DNA of 64,000 nucleotides from VXNF01 sp964291305 (GCA_964291305.2 OZ219784.1:153168-217167), one strand, 5' to 3'. Shown: positions 36,629 to 45,482, counted from the stretch's first letter. A program made the numbers and translations. The notes: generated by a model from the sequence alone, not told the origin.

Positions 36629-37601
36629 CTAACACCTCCGCCAGCTGAGCGGCGAAATAGGTGAGCACAAAGTCAGCGCCGGCCCGCTTTACCGCCGTTA
36701 GCTGCTCCAACGCCACCGCCGGGCCGTCGATCCAGCCACGCTGGTCGGCCGCCAGAATCATGGCGTACTCGCCAGATACATGGTAGGCACCCAGCGGCAC
36801 CGTCACCGCGGCACGGGCGCGGGCAATCACGTCCAGGTAGGTGACCGCCGGCTTCACCATGACCATATCGGCCCCCTCAGCCACGTCGGCCTGCACTTCG
36901 GTCAGCGCTTCCCGGGCGTTGCGCCAGTCCTGCTGATAGCCCTTGCGGTCGCCGCTGCGGATAGTCACGTCCACGGCGTCTCGGAATGGCCCGTAAAGCG
37001 CGGAGGCGTATTTAGCGGCATAAGCCAGGATGGCCACGTCGGAGTGTCCGACGTCGTCGAGGCCGCGGCGGATTGCCGCAACCTGCCCGTCCATCATGCC
37101 GCTGGGGGCGCAGACATCGGCACCGGCGTTAGCTTGGGCTACGGCAGTCTGCTGGTAAATCGCCAGCGTGGCGTCGTTGTCTACCGAACCGTCGGCAGCC
37201 AGGATGCCGCAATGACCGTGGTCGGTGTACTCATCGACGCAGAGGTCGGCCATCAGTACTAGATCGTCGCCCAGGTCTTCCCGTAGTGTCCGCAGTGCTA
37301 CCTGCACAATGCCTTCAGGGTTCCAGGCTTCCGAACCTTCGGCGTCTTTGCGGTCCGGCACTCCGAACAGGATCACCGCCGGTACGCCCAAGGCACGCAA
37401 CCGTCGCACCTCCTGGCGTAGCGAGGCGACCGTGTGTTGGACAACGCCAGGCAGCGACGGCACCGGCTGAGGCTCAGCGATTCCCTGACGCACAAACAGC
37501 GGGGCTACCAAATCGTCGGGACTTAACACGGTCTCGGCTACGAGACGACGCAGAGCAGCGGTTCGACGCAACCTACGGGGTCGCTGCTGAGGAAACGCCA
37601 C
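36621..37601 (-). CDS. hemB: Delta-aminolevulinic acid dehydratase
   Basis: Condenses two aminolevulinates to porphobilinogen, 326 residues. The active-site lysines are in AYAAKYASALYGPFR and MVMVKPAVTYLDV. Metal-site region: LCVDEYTDHGHCGIL, with one Cys in the first part and one in GHC. 23 bases after hemD. Confidence 0.97.
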   Translation of the reverse strand: MAFPQQRPRRLRRTAALRRLVAETVLSPDDLVAPLFVRQGIAEPQPVPSLPGVVQHTVASLRQEVRRLRALGVPAVILFGVPDRKDAEGSEAWNPEGIVQVALRTLREDLGDDLVLMADLCVDEYTDHGHCGILAADGSVDNDATLAIYQQTAVAQANAGADVCAPSGMMDGQVAAIRRGLDDVGHSDVAILAYAAKYASALYGPFRDAVDVTIRSGDRKGYQQDWRNAREALTEVQADVAEGADMVMVKPAVTYLDVIARARAAVTVPLGAYHVSGEYAMILAADQRGWIDGPAVALEQLTAVKRAGADFVLTYFAAQLAEVLGG

Positions 37602-37624
37602 GTCGCAGGAGTCTACGAAGAGAG

Positions 37625-38419
37625 CTAGTCGACGTGGGCCGCGAGAGCAAGCATGAGACCCTCGACGGTGTGCTCAGTAGCTTCGACATGCACGGGCAGG
37701 CCTTGCCGGCGGGCGGCAGCAGCCGTGACCGGTCCAATGGCCGCCACTGTTGGTGGTAGTGGCAACGCCTCGGGCTGATTGCAGAAGGAATCCACCACCG
37801 AAGGAGACGTGAAAATAACCGTGTCGCAGTCCGCGGCTACGGCGCGCTCGGCGGCTGTCAGGGTCCTGGGTACAGCCCGGTAGGCGTCTACTACGTCCAC
37901 GCTCCAGCCCTTAGCTCGCAGGCCCCGGGGTAACACGTCGCGGGCCACAGCGGCGCGCACTAGCAGAACCCGACCCGAATCGCCGTCACTGAACGGCTGG
38001 CTGGGTCGAGGGAAGACCTCCAAGAGTCCTTCGGCTACGTAGCGGTCGGGAAGTAGTGTGACTACGGTGCCCGCCTCAGCAATTGCCGCGGCCGTGGCCG
38101 GCCCAATGGCCGCTACACGCAGACTTGGCGGCCAGATGCTGGGGCCAGAGCTGCCGGTGCTGGAGTTCTTGGAACTCAAGGCTTCAACAATGCGATTAGC
38201 ACCGTTGGCGGAGGTGACTACTAGCCAGTTGTAGCTGGCCAGACGCTGGATGGCGGCAGCCAGAGCGGCACCTCCGTCTTCTGGGGGCAGCAACTCGATG
38301 AGTGGCGCAAGCACTGGCTCCGCCCCAGTGGCGCGCACCGCAACCGCGCTGGCTAGGCCTTGCTCGGCCGGTCGCACCACCAGAATTCGCCTCCCCGCCA
38401 GAGGCGGTCGGTTAGCCAT
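37625..38419 (-). CDS. hemD: Uroporphyrinogen-III synthase
   Basis: 264 residues with the two-lobed HemD pattern: GRRILVVRPAEQG at the start, LVVTSANGANRIVEAL, VAAIGPATAAAIAEAG, and a second-half TVIFTSPSVVDSFC followed by VAAIGPVTAAAARRQG. HemD proteins are weakly conserved; order in the operon supports the call. It overlaps hemC by eight bases. Confidence 0.93.
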   Translation of the reverse strand: MANRPPLAGRRILVVRPAEQGLASAVAVRATGAEPVLAPLIELLPPEDGGAALAAAIQRLASYNWLVVTSANGANRIVEALSSKNSSTGSSGPSIWPPSLRVAAIGPATAAAIAEAGTVVTLLPDRYVAEGLLEVFPRPSQPFSDGDSGRVLLVRAAVARDVLPRGLRAKGWSVDVVDAYRAVPRTLTAAERAVAADCDTVIFTSPSVVDSFCNQPEALPLPPTVAAIGPVTAAAARRQGLPVHVEATEHTVEGLMLALAAHVD

Positions 38420-39383
38420 CCGGCAGCTCGCCTGACTTCAGCAGGACCTTTAGCAGTTTGGCGCCCGCCCGCGCAGGGTCGCGATCAGAAACCGTGGCGC
38501 GGCGCAACAGCTCACCCTTCGCAGGCTCCAGCATCCCCTGCAGTTGAATCTGCTCGCCGGCGGGGCTGGCGTGCGCTGCCGCGGGCGTCATGCAGTCGCC
38601 GCCTAGGGCAGCCAGAAAGGCCCGCTCGGCGTCTACACACCGCCGCGTGAGGGAATCTTCGATCTTGGCTAAGAGTTCTCGCACCTGGTGGTCGTTGGAG
38701 CGGCACTCCACCGCTAGGGCACCCTGGCCGGCCTGTGGCACCATGACCTCCACCTCTAAGGGCTCTAATACGCCGGGTCGGCGCCCGAGACGCTCGAGAG
38801 CTGCCAAGGCCATCACCACCGCGTCAAAAGCTGTTGACTTGGCCAGGCGGGTGTCGATATTGCCGCGCAAGTCGACAAATCGCAGGTCAGGGCGCCGTTC
38901 GGCCAGTTGCACCCGCCGTCGGGCCGACCCTGTGGCGACCCTGCCGGCCGACGGCAAATCAGCTAGTCGACAGCCGACAAGGGCGTCGCGAGCCTCGCTG
39001 CGCCGGGGCACCGCAGCAATACACAGGCCAGCCGGAGTAACCGAGGGCAGATCCTTCGCCGAGTGCACCGCCGCGTCGGCCCGCCCGTCAAGCACCGCTG
39101 CCTGCAAGGCACCCACGAAGACACCCCTACCGCCAATATCGGCCAGGGAGGCCTCAGCGAGGTGGTCTCCCTCGGTGTGGATCGGCACGGTCTCGGTGAC
39201 TAGCTGCGGGTGGGCCTCGCAGAGCAGGCGGCTCACAGCGCCGGCCTGCCAAAGGGCCAGCGGGCTAGAGCGGGTGGCTAGCCGTAGTCTCTGCGGTGCC
39301 CTCGAACCTCTCGTCCCCCCGAGGCGAGCCTCAGATGTCAAAGAGCTGGCGGAGCGCACCGGCCAGTTGCTCGCTTCCGCCAT
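38412..39383 (-). CDS. hemC: Hydroxymethylbilane synthase
   Basis: Polymerises four porphobilinogens. It has LRLATRSSPLALWQA, the HSAKDLPS block with the catalytic Asp region, RRRVQLAERRPDL, NIDTRLAK and the cofactor-attachment Cys in GGDCMTPAAA. The first about 28 residues overlap the end of hemA and are not family-like; TTG at 39341 is a likely alternative start, without a clear ribosome-binding site for either. Confidence 0.95.
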   Translation of the reverse strand: MAEASNWPVRSASSLTSEARLGGTRGSRAPQRLRLATRSSPLALWQAGAVSRLLCEAHPQLVTETVPIHTEGDHLAEASLADIGGRGVFVGALQAAVLDGRADAAVHSAKDLPSVTPAGLCIAAVPRRSEARDALVGCRLADLPSAGRVATGSARRRVQLAERRPDLRFVDLRGNIDTRLAKSTAFDAVVMALAALERLGRRPGVLEPLEVEVMVPQAGQGALAVECRSNDHQVRELLAKIEDSLTRRCVDAERAFLAALGGDCMTPAAAHASPAGEQIQLQGMLEPAKGELLRRATVSDRDPARAGAKLLKVLLKSGELPDG

Positions 39384-40590
39384 CGGGGGCGGCTTCTTTC
39401 AAGCGCACGGTTGGCTCGTGCAGGACCTTGTTGACGATCCCATGCACTAGGGCCTCGACCGTCCGGCGCTGCTCGGCGTCCAGCGAGGTGAGTCGGGCGT
39501 TGAACCGTTCGAACTCGGCCTGGGAGATATCGCAGATTCGGCGGCGGAACTCGCTAATGAGCGGCGTTACGTCGCGGCCGGCAAGCGTCTCGTCGTAGCG
39601 TTCAGCCTCGGCGTAGACGATTCCCCAGGCCTTGCGGGTTTCGGCTTCACTGTGATCACCGTGGGTTGCAGCGAACGACCGCACATCGGACATGTCACAC
39701 AACTTCAGACCGGCAATGGCAGCGGCTGACGGATCCACGTCTCGAGGAACCGCAATGTCCACGATCAACAGCTCTCGCCCACCCCGCTCGGCCATCAGCT
39801 TGTCTAGTTCGTCAAAGTCCATCACTAGCGACGTAGCGGCCGTCGAGGTCAACAGCACATCGGCCTGCACTAGCTCTGCTGCTAACTCGTCGAGGTGGAC
39901 AGCGCGGGCTCCCAATATGAGCGCCAACTGCTGTGCCCGCTGCCAGGACCTGCTGGCCAAAACAAGTTCGGCGCCGCGTACCGAGGTTATGGCCCGGGCC
40001 ATGCCGCCACCCATCTCGCCCGCACCCAGCACGGCGATGCGCCGGCCGGTGAGCGAACCCAGATGATCCGACGCCAGGGCCACAGCTGCCTCGGAAACCG
40101 AGGTCAAAAGCCGCCCAAGTTGGGTCTCGGAACGCACCCTTCGCCCAACCCCGAGAGCCTGGCGGAACAACGGATTCAAGTTGCAACCTGCAGTGCCGGC
40201 CGCTTCGGCGGTTTGCCAGGCCCGCTTCACCTGACCTTGAATCTCCGTCTCGCCCAGCACCACCGAGTCCAGCCCGCTCACCACGGCGTAGAGGTGACCT
40301 ACAGCGTCGGCGCCGTACAGCGAATAGACCGAGTCGCCAATATCCGAAGCCGCTAGCGAGGCCTCAGCGGCAAGGTGGTCGTAGATCTGTTCATACGCCG
40401 AGTGGAACTTCTCCGCCCAGGCGTAAACCTCCAGCCGGTTGCAGGTAGACAGCACCACCGTCTCAGTTACGTTCGGCAACTCCGCCAGCCCAGCGAGCGC
40501 CTTGGGAAGGTTGGCGTGCGGCGTCCCTACCCGCTCAAGCAGCTCCAGCGGGGCCGTGCGGTGATTCAGACCTATAGCTAGGACAGACAT
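39331..40590 (-). CDS. hemA: Glutamyl-tRNA reductase
   Basis: First enzyme of the C5 heme pathway, 419 residues. The N-terminus GLNHRTAPLELLERV and catalytic Cys in LSTCNRLEVYAW are clear, then VLGETEIQGQVK, the NADPH-binding GAGEMGGGMA and the C-terminal dimerisation helices. ATG at 40590, nine bases after rex, as in actinobacterial rex-hemACD operons. Confidence 0.97.
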   Translation of the reverse strand: MSVLAIGLNHRTAPLELLERVGTPHANLPKALAGLAELPNVTETVVLSTCNRLEVYAWAEKFHSAYEQIYDHLAAEASLAASDIGDSVYSLYGADAVGHLYAVVSGLDSVVLGETEIQGQVKRAWQTAEAAGTAGCNLNPLFRQALGVGRRVRSETQLGRLLTSVSEAAVALASDHLGSLTGRRIAVLGAGEMGGGMARAITSVRGAELVLASRSWQRAQQLALILGARAVHLDELAAELVQADVLLTSTAATSLVMDFDELDKLMAERGGRELLIVDIAVPRDVDPSAAAIAGLKLCDMSDVRSFAATHGDHSEAETRKAWGIVYAEAERYDETLAGRDVTPLISEFRRRICDISQAEFERFNARLTSLDAEQRRTVEALVHGIVNKVLHEPTVRLKEAAPDGGSEQLAGALRQLFDI

Positions 40591-40599
40591 CCGGTCAAT

Positions 40600-41316
40600 C
40601 TAGCAACCCGCGCCGGAGACCCTCCCCGTCGACGGTGGCTTCAGCTGGCCGGCGAGTTCGTCGGAAACATGTCGGCGCTGATAGAAACTCAGAACCTGCA
40701 ACTCCACCGCTAGGTCCACGTTGCGCACGCTGACACCGGCGGCGGTGTTTACGACGACCGGCGCGAAGTTGAGAATCGAACCGATACCGGCTTTGACCAT
40801 GCGATCGGTTACGTCCTGTGCAGCAGCTGCGGGGGTGGCCACTATCCCAATAGCGATACGGCTCTCGGCCACGATCTCTTCTAGTTCGTCCAGATGCCGC
40901 ACCTTCGCCCCAGCTATCAGCTGTCCGACCTTGCCCGGGTCGGTGTCCACGAGCGCGCGCACGGTGAACCCACGTTCCTGGAACCCGCCGTAGTTAGCCA
41001 GCGCCGAGCCGAGATTACCCAGCCCGGCGAGGAGAACGGGCCAGTCGTGAGTCAACCCCAGCTCGCTGCTGACTTCGTGGAGCAGGTGCTCGACGTTGTA
41101 ACCCACCCCGCGGATGCCAAAGGAACCCAGATACGAAAGATCCTTGCGTACCTTGGCGGCGTTCACCCCCGCGAGAGTTGCCAAGCAGGTAGAGGATACC
41201 GTGGCGGTCCTTGTGGACAAGAGTTCCAGCAACACGCGCCGGTAGATGGGCAGGCGAGCTACGGCGGCAGGTGGGATGGAGCTATAACCGTCGGCTGGCC
41301 GACTGCCCTTGCTCAT
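40600..41316 (-). CDS. rex: Redox-sensing repressor Rex
   Basis: 238 residues. The N-terminal winged helix contains VNAAKVRKDLSYLGSFG. The Rossmann NADH-binding domain has LLAGLGNLGSALANYGGF, then VDTDPGKVG, and the C-terminus ends in the domain-swap helix (VELQVLSFYQRR). Rex senses NADH/NAD and represses respiratory and heme genes in relatives. It leads the heme operon; a near-consensus operator occurs at 21959-21976. Confidence 0.95.
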   Translation of the reverse strand: MSKGSRPADGYSSIPPAAVARLPIYRRVLLELLSTRTATVSSTCLATLAGVNAAKVRKDLSYLGSFGIRGVGYNVEHLLHEVSSELGLTHDWPVLLAGLGNLGSALANYGGFQERGFTVRALVDTDPGKVGQLIAGAKVRHLDELEEIVAESRIAIGIVATPAAAAQDVTDRMVKAGIGSILNFAPVVVNTAAGVSVRNVDLAVELQVLSFYQRRHVSDELAGQLKPPSTGRVSGAGC

Positions 41317-41335
41317 GCAGTGAGGCTAATGAGGC

Positions 41336-41362
41336 TTCACTAATTCACAAAGTCTGATTATG
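41336..41362 (-). promoter_or_regulatory. Candidate rex promoter with Rex half-site
   Basis: On the minus strand CATAAT (41362-41357) can act as a -10 box, with TTAGGG 18 bases upstream as a weak -35. Between it and the ATG lies TTTGTGAATTAGTGAA (41351-41336), which has one Rex half-site (TTGTGA) but no matching second half. Autoregulation is plausible but weakly supported. Confidence 0.35.
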
Positions 41363-41399
41363 CCCGTTTAGGTCTTTAGCCCCTAACGGCTGCGGCTTT

Positions 41400-41489
41400 T
41401 CAGCGCGCCAGGACAAAAATCTGCAGAACTCCGGCTACCAGCACCGCCACGAGCAGCACGGCGATCACAATGCTCGTACCGCGCCTCAT
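41400..41489 (-). CDS. Small membrane protein, 29 residues
   Basis: MRRGTSIVIAVLLV starts a single hydrophobic helix of about 20 residues that ends in Leu-Ala-Arg. GGAGG is positioned seven bases before ATG, and the ATG overlaps the previous stop (ATGA), so translation is probably coupled to the upstream SAM-hydrolase-type gene. The short basic N-terminus suggests the N-in orientation. Function unknown. Confidence 0.65.
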   Translation of the reverse strand: MRRGTSIVIAVLLVAVLVAGVLQIFVLAR

Positions 41490-42376
41490 GGATTGCCTCC
41501 GCTTCGGCCGCCCAACTGAACGCTCACAGAACCGGCGACTCGGCCGGCTGTGCTGCCAGGACGGGCGGTGTCATCCCCGACTCGGGCTAAGGTCACTGCC
41601 GCTCCGGGTTGGAGCCCGAGTTCGCCAGAGCAGCTGCGGCGATCCTGCGCTAGAGAGACCAGCCCGTAGGAGTCCACCACCACCCCCACTTCGCCGGCAC
41701 CGATGGCGGCGTAGCTCACCGCTCGCCTCACCGTTCGCTGCTCGTCGGCGGTCAGCAGCAACAGCGGATCACCCAGTTCTGCCAGATCTGTCGGATCCAC
41801 GTTTAACTGCACGTTCCCGTAGTGGTCCACCCACAGCACCTCCGCCTCGATCCTGTCGGGATGCACCGTAGCCGTGGCGACTATACCCGGCACCAGCCCT
41901 GAGATATCGGCGTCCGGACCCAACTCAGCAAGCGGCACCCCCAAAGCTATGTGGGCGGCCGCAGGCCCGAAGATGTCACGTCCGTCGAACGTGCGGGCGT
42001 CGCTGGACAAGCGGTAGCGCTCGTTGCACAACTCCACGGCACGCGTGGCACCACCCACGAGCCCGACCGCCGGCGCTAGCAAGCCGTTGTCGGGGCCAAC
42101 CAGGACTGAAGTTCCGTCGCCAACCTCCACGGCTATTGGTCGGCGGTTAGTGCCGACCGTGGGATCGACCACCGCCAGCACGACGCCTGGATTCAGGTAC
42201 TGCGCCGCTCGGGCCAGAGTCAGGCCGCCGCCACGTATGTCGTAGCGGTCAACCTGATGGGTGATGTCTACGATCTGAACAGCGGGAGCGATCGACCAGA
42301 TGACCGACTTGACGAGGCCGACGAACTCGTCGGATAGCCCGTAGTCGGAGAGGAACGAGATTGTGTGGTAGCGCAA
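41486..42376 (-). CDS. SAM hydrolase / hydroxide adenosyltransferase (DUF62)
   Basis: 296 residues of the DUF62 family, which cleaves S-adenosylmethionine with water to adenosine and methionine; halogenating relatives use fluoride or chloride. Motifs: FLSDYGLSDEFVG, DITHQVDRYDIRGG, VVDPTVGTNRRPI, VGPDNGLLAPAVG and DHYGNVQLNV. The start is probably TTG at 42376, four bases after the regulator gene stop. Paired with a BldC-like regulator upstream. Confidence 0.93.
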   Translation of the reverse strand: MRYHTISFLSDYGLSDEFVGLVKSVIWSIAPAVQIVDITHQVDRYDIRGGGLTLARAAQYLNPGVVLAVVDPTVGTNRRPIAVEVGDGTSVLVGPDNGLLAPAVGLVGGATRAVELCNERYRLSSDARTFDGRDIFGPAAAHIALGVPLAELGPDADISGLVPGIVATATVHPDRIEAEVLWVDHYGNVQLNVDPTDLAELGDPLLLLTADEQRTVRRAVSYAAIGAGEVGVVVDSYGLVSLAQDRRSCSGELGLQPGAAVTLARVGDDTARPGSTAGRVAGSVSVQLGGRSGGNP

Positions 42377-42380
42377 AGAC

Positions 42381-42575
42381 TCATACTGCTCTGGTGTAGC
42401 GCTCCGCTAGCAAGGCATCCACATCGAACTCGTCAATTCGGTAAGACTTGCCGAACCGCACGGCGGGAAGCTCGCCGGCTTTGATGAGGCGATACACGGT
42501 CATCGTCGAGACGCGCATCAACTCCGCCACTTCCGCCACGGTCATGAACCGCGGCCTCTGTTGTAACTTGTCCAT
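42381..42575 (-). CDS. BldC-like helix-turn-helix regulator
   Basis: 64 residues, about the size of BldC. The sequence TVAEVAELMRVSTMTVYRL and KAGELPAVRFGKSYRI is the MerR/excisionase-type DNA-binding fold. The open frame begins at 42614, but ATG at 42575 follows AGGGGG with good spacing. In other actinobacteria BldC controls development; here the target is unknown. Confidence 0.88.
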   Translation of the reverse strand: MDKLQQRPRFMTVAEVAELMRVSTMTVYRLIKAGELPAVRFGKSYRIDEFDVDALLAERYTRAV

Positions 42576-42629
42576 GTTTCCCCCTACTCCGCGGCGAACA
42601 CAGTAGACAGGCACATCTTGGGGAACAAA

Positions 42630-43424
42630 TTAGGCTTCCCCCAGTTCCCGCGAACGCCGGGTTGCGGCGGCTACGGCTGCCGCGAAGGTCTCTCGAATGC
42701 CCGACTGCTCCAAGACGGCGATGCCAACTGCTGTAGTACCGCCCGGTGAGGTGACATCGGCGCGCAACGCCGCCGGCGGGCGGTCAGCGCTCACAAGCAA
42801 CTGGCCCGCGCCCCTTATGGTGTGGTTCACTAGCTCTTTGGCCACTTCTGGAGCAAGGCCCTCGGCCACGCCGGCAGCGATGAGAGCCTCGGCCATTAGG
42901 AATACGTAAGCCGGCCCCGAGCCTGAGAGCCCTGTCACGGCGTCGAGCTGCTGTTCGGAGGCAACCTCTACCGCGCCGAGGGTGCTGAGTAAGCCCACTG
43001 CCCAACGCACGTCAGCTTCGCTGGCAGAAGCTCCCGGAGCCACCGCGGCGGCACCGGCTCCTACAAGTGCAGGTGTGTTGGGCATCGCCCGGACCACCCG
43101 TGTCCCTGTACCTAGCCAGTCCTCCAGGGAGGCGGTGCGCACGCCAGCAGCGATCGACAGCGCTCTGGGCACACCCAGGTCGCGAAGAGAGGTAGCGGCT
43201 GTCTCGGCATCGTTGGGTTTGACCGCCAGGACGGCGTCTATCCCGGCCCAAGGCATGTGGCTTACCGGTGTCCGCGGGTAGCGGTCAACCAACTCGGCGC
43301 GGCGCCCGGCGGCTGTCTCCACCACCGCTAGTTCTTCTGGCTCTGCCCAGCCTTTGGCTATAAGCCCGCCAAGTAGTGCCTCGGCCATCTTGCCGCCGCC
43401 AATGAACTGCAGCCGGATGCCCAC
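42630..43424 (-). CDS. proC: Pyrroline-5-carboxylate reductase
   Basis: Last step of proline synthesis, 264 residues. N-terminal NAD(P)H fold with FIGGGKMAEALLGGL, then RAMPNTPALVGAGA, TGLSGSGPAYVFLMAEAL and DVTSPGGTTAVGIAVLE. Own promoter and leader suggested at 43467-43562. ATG or similar at 43424. Confidence 0.97.
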   Translation of the reverse strand: MGIRLQFIGGGKMAEALLGGLIAKGWAEPEELAVVETAAGRRAELVDRYPRTPVSHMPWAGIDAVLAVKPNDAETAATSLRDLGVPRALSIAAGVRTASLEDWLGTGTRVVRAMPNTPALVGAGAAAVAPGASASEADVRWAVGLLSTLGAVEVASEQQLDAVTGLSGSGPAYVFLMAEALIAAGVAEGLAPEVAKELVNHTIRGAGQLLVSADRPPAALRADVTSPGGTTAVGIAVLEQSGIRETFAAAVAAATRRSRELGEA

Positions 43425-43466
43425 GTCTGCACCCTAGCCCGACCTGGGGATCTCTCCAGCTCCAAG

Positions 43467-43515
43467 AGGGGTGTCGGACAAGCCGCTTCCCCGAAAGAGC
43501 CGGCCCGACACCCCT
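43467..43515 (-). promoter_or_regulatory. 11-bp hairpin in proC leader
   Basis: AGGGGTGTCGG (43467-43477) pairs perfectly with CCGACACCCCT (43505-43515) around a 27-base loop. It lies between the candidate promoter at 43534-43562 and proC, so it would be in the proC leader. There is no U-run on the minus strand; on the plus strand TTT follows. Confidence 0.6.
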
Positions 43516-43533
43516 TTGGTGGTGGCAAATCGA

Positions 43534-43562
43534 AATATAATGAAATATATTCTAAGTGTCAA
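43534..43562 (-). promoter_or_regulatory. Sigma-70 type promoter for proC
   Basis: TTGACA (43562-43557), 17 bases, TATATT (43539-43534) on the minus strand. The -35 matches the consensus fully and overlaps the end of the YbjN gene. The region is strikingly AT-rich against its surroundings. Confidence 0.65.
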
Positions 43563-44019
43563 TAGGTTTTCTGGCGTAGCCGATGCGCATCGCTGGGCGG
43601 AAGTGCCGCTCGGTTGCCTCGTAGAGGGTGCCCAGGATGCGGTCGAGTTCGTCATCAGCAACTTCGCTGGCGCCTATTTCGGTCACCAGAAACACGGCAT
43701 CCTCAGCTCCGATGGCGAAACGGGCGCCGCGCAGCTTGAGATTCTGGCGTAGGCAGTACTCGTAGAGCCGGGTGTGATTCTCCGCTGGTGCCGGCACGAA
43801 GTAGGTCTCGAAGTAAAGCGAACGCTGCTGCAGCGTCAACCAGACAGAGAAGACAGACTTCTCCTCGCCCAGTAGGCGAATGTACCAGCGCCGCAGTGGC
43901 GGCTCGCCACGCTCCACCGAAGCCACGCAGTCTTCGGCTGCCAGCTGGCGGGCGGCCCAGTCGTCGATTAGCTGTTCGATGGCGTCTAACTCCGCAGAGG
44001 TCGCCGGCCAGTACGCCAT
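43552..44019 (-). CDS. YbjN-type (sensory-transduction-like) protein
   Basis: 155 residues from ATG at 44019, which overlaps the glycosyltransferase stop (TGATG). The sequence has the YbjN/secretion-chaperone-like pattern: a helix at the N-terminus, WYIRLLGEEKSVFSVWLTL, SLYFETYFVPAP, NHTRLYEYCLRQN and AIGAEDAVFLVTEIG. Actinobacterial members often follow an MshA-like glycosyltransferase and a phosphoglycerate-mutase-type gene, as here. No catalytic residues known. Confidence 0.88.
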   Translation of the reverse strand: MAYWPATSAELDAIEQLIDDWAARQLAAEDCVASVERGEPPLRRWYIRLLGEEKSVFSVWLTLQQRSLYFETYFVPAPAENHTRLYEYCLRQNLKLRGARFAIGAEDAVFLVTEIGASEVADDELDRILGTLYEATERHFRPAMRIGYARKPIDT

Positions 44020-45482
44020 CAGGCCAGGCACTCCACCAACTGGCCTTGCCGTAGCCGTAGGTAGCGATCCGAGAGCAACTGAGCAGTGGCATCCCACGAG
44101 TAGCCCCGAGCCATGGCCACCGCCTCCAGCGCCATCGTGGCGGCCGTCAGGGGATCCTCCAGGATCTGCTCTACCCGTCGTGCCCAGGACAGCGGATTGC
44201 GGTCAGCCACCAGGTAGCCCGTGCGACCGTGATCCACTAGCTTCTTCAAACCCCCTACCGCGGAGGCCACAACCGGCGCCCCGCAAGCAGCCGCCTCTAA
44301 TGCCACCAGCCCGAACGTCTCGCTTCGGCTCGGCACTAGCACAACGTCGGCGGCTCTGTAGTAGGTAGCGAGACGGTGATGGGGCTGAGGAGCCACGAAA
44401 TGCACTCGCCTGGCGAGACCAGCCGAGATCACCATTTGGCGGATTCGAGCCAGTTCGGCGCGGCCCTGTCGGCCGCTCGGACCGCCGACCACCAGCAATC
44501 GGGCACGCCGCAGGTGGCCTTTGAGATTTGCCAACGTCTGGACCGCCAGATCCAGCCCCTTTAGCGGCTGCACTCGCCCCACAAACAGCAGCACAGGCTC
44601 GTCGCCGAGACCTAAAGCCTCACGGGCGCCCTCGGGGTCCCCGGGCGAGAAGAGCGCGTGCTCCACACCGGGCGCCACGATCTCAACCCGGTCGGCCGGC
44701 GCGCCATATAGCCCCACCAGATGATCCAGTTCCGCCGGTCCCGCCGCACAGATGACATCCGAGCAATCCACCACCTCTTGCTCGGCGCGGCCTCTCTGGG
44801 GCGACTCCGCCTCACCGAGGCCCTGTTTAACCCGGGCGAGGGTGTGAAAAGTAGTCACAAGCGGCAGACCCAAAGCGTGCTTAATGCGGTGACCGGCAAC
44901 GCCCGAGAGCCAGTAGTGCGAATGGATGGCATCTACGCCGCCGATACGGCCGATGTCGGCCAGAACGCCGGCAGCAAAAGCGTCGAGCGTTCCGGTCAGT
45001 TCCTCCTTCGGCAAGTCTGGCTGCCCGGCAGGGATGTGCACTACACGCACGCCGGGCTCTACCCACAGTTGGCGCGGCAGATCGTGGCGGAAACGCCTCA
45101 CGTACACCGAGCACTCCAGCCGCCGATGAGCCAGCGCGGCGGAGAGTTCCCGCACGTAGACGTTCATGCCCCCGCTGTCACCCGAGCCGGGCTGTACTAG
45201 CGGGGAAGTGTGCATCGAGATGACCGCCACCCTGGCGATAGGACCGGCGCCGCCTGAGACCGGTGGAAGGGCAGCGATCTCATCGCTGGCGACGACCGGA
45301 GCGTCTAGCTCGGCTGGCTCCCCGTTGTGCCAGATCCGACAAGCACGCAGTTGTTCGGCGAACGCCGGACCGAAGCGAACCGCAGCCGCGTTGAGCACTT
45401 CGGCCACGGTGGCACCAGCGACCTCGACACTGCCGCAGCCGGCGGCTTGGCGCACGCCGGCGAAGAGGCGCAGGGTGGGCAC
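44019..45482 (-). CDS. MoaD/ThiS-like domain fused to MshA-like glycosyltransferase
   Basis: 487 residues. Residues 1-80 look like a ubiquitin-like MoaD: LRLFAGVRQAAG, VAEVLNAAAVRFG, then EIAALPPVSGG, which ends with the Gly-Gly that is normally the C-terminus. The frame continues without a stop into a GT4 glycosyltransferase with RVAVISMHTSPLVQPG, GGMNVYVRELSAALA, HSHYWLSG, GRVQPLKGLDLAV and SETFGLVALEAAACGAP, as in D-inositol-3-phosphate glycosyltransferase MshA (mycothiol). An internal restart at GTG in ARVAVIS is possible. The fused MoaD could not form a free thiocarboxylate unless cleaved. See findings. Confidence 0.85.
   Translation of the reverse strand: MPTLRLFAGVRQAAGCGSVEVAGATVAEVLNAAAVRFGPAFAEQLRACRIWHNGEPAELDAPVVASDEIAALPPVSGGAGPIARVAVISMHTSPLVQPGSGDSGGMNVYVRELSAALAHRRLECSVYVRRFRHDLPRQLWVEPGVRVVHIPAGQPDLPKEELTGTLDAFAAGVLADIGRIGGVDAIHSHYWLSGVAGHRIKHALGLPLVTTFHTLARVKQGLGEAESPQRGRAEQEVVDCSDVICAAGPAELDHLVGLYGAPADRVEIVAPGVEHALFSPGDPEGAREALGLGDEPVLLFVGRVQPLKGLDLAVQTLANLKGHLRRARLLVVGGPSGRQGRAELARIRQMVISAGLARRVHFVAPQPHHRLATYYRAADVVLVPSRSETFGLVALEAAACGAPVVASAVGGLKKLVDHGRTGYLVADRNPLSWARRVEQILEDPLTAATMALEAVAMARGYSWDATAQLLSDRYLRLRQGQLVECLA

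Noticed and set aside
41336..41351. Full Rex operator in front of rex
   Set aside because: Only one half-site TTGTGA is present; the second half six bases on reads GAAGCC rather than TCACAA, so it is listed only as a weak candidate.
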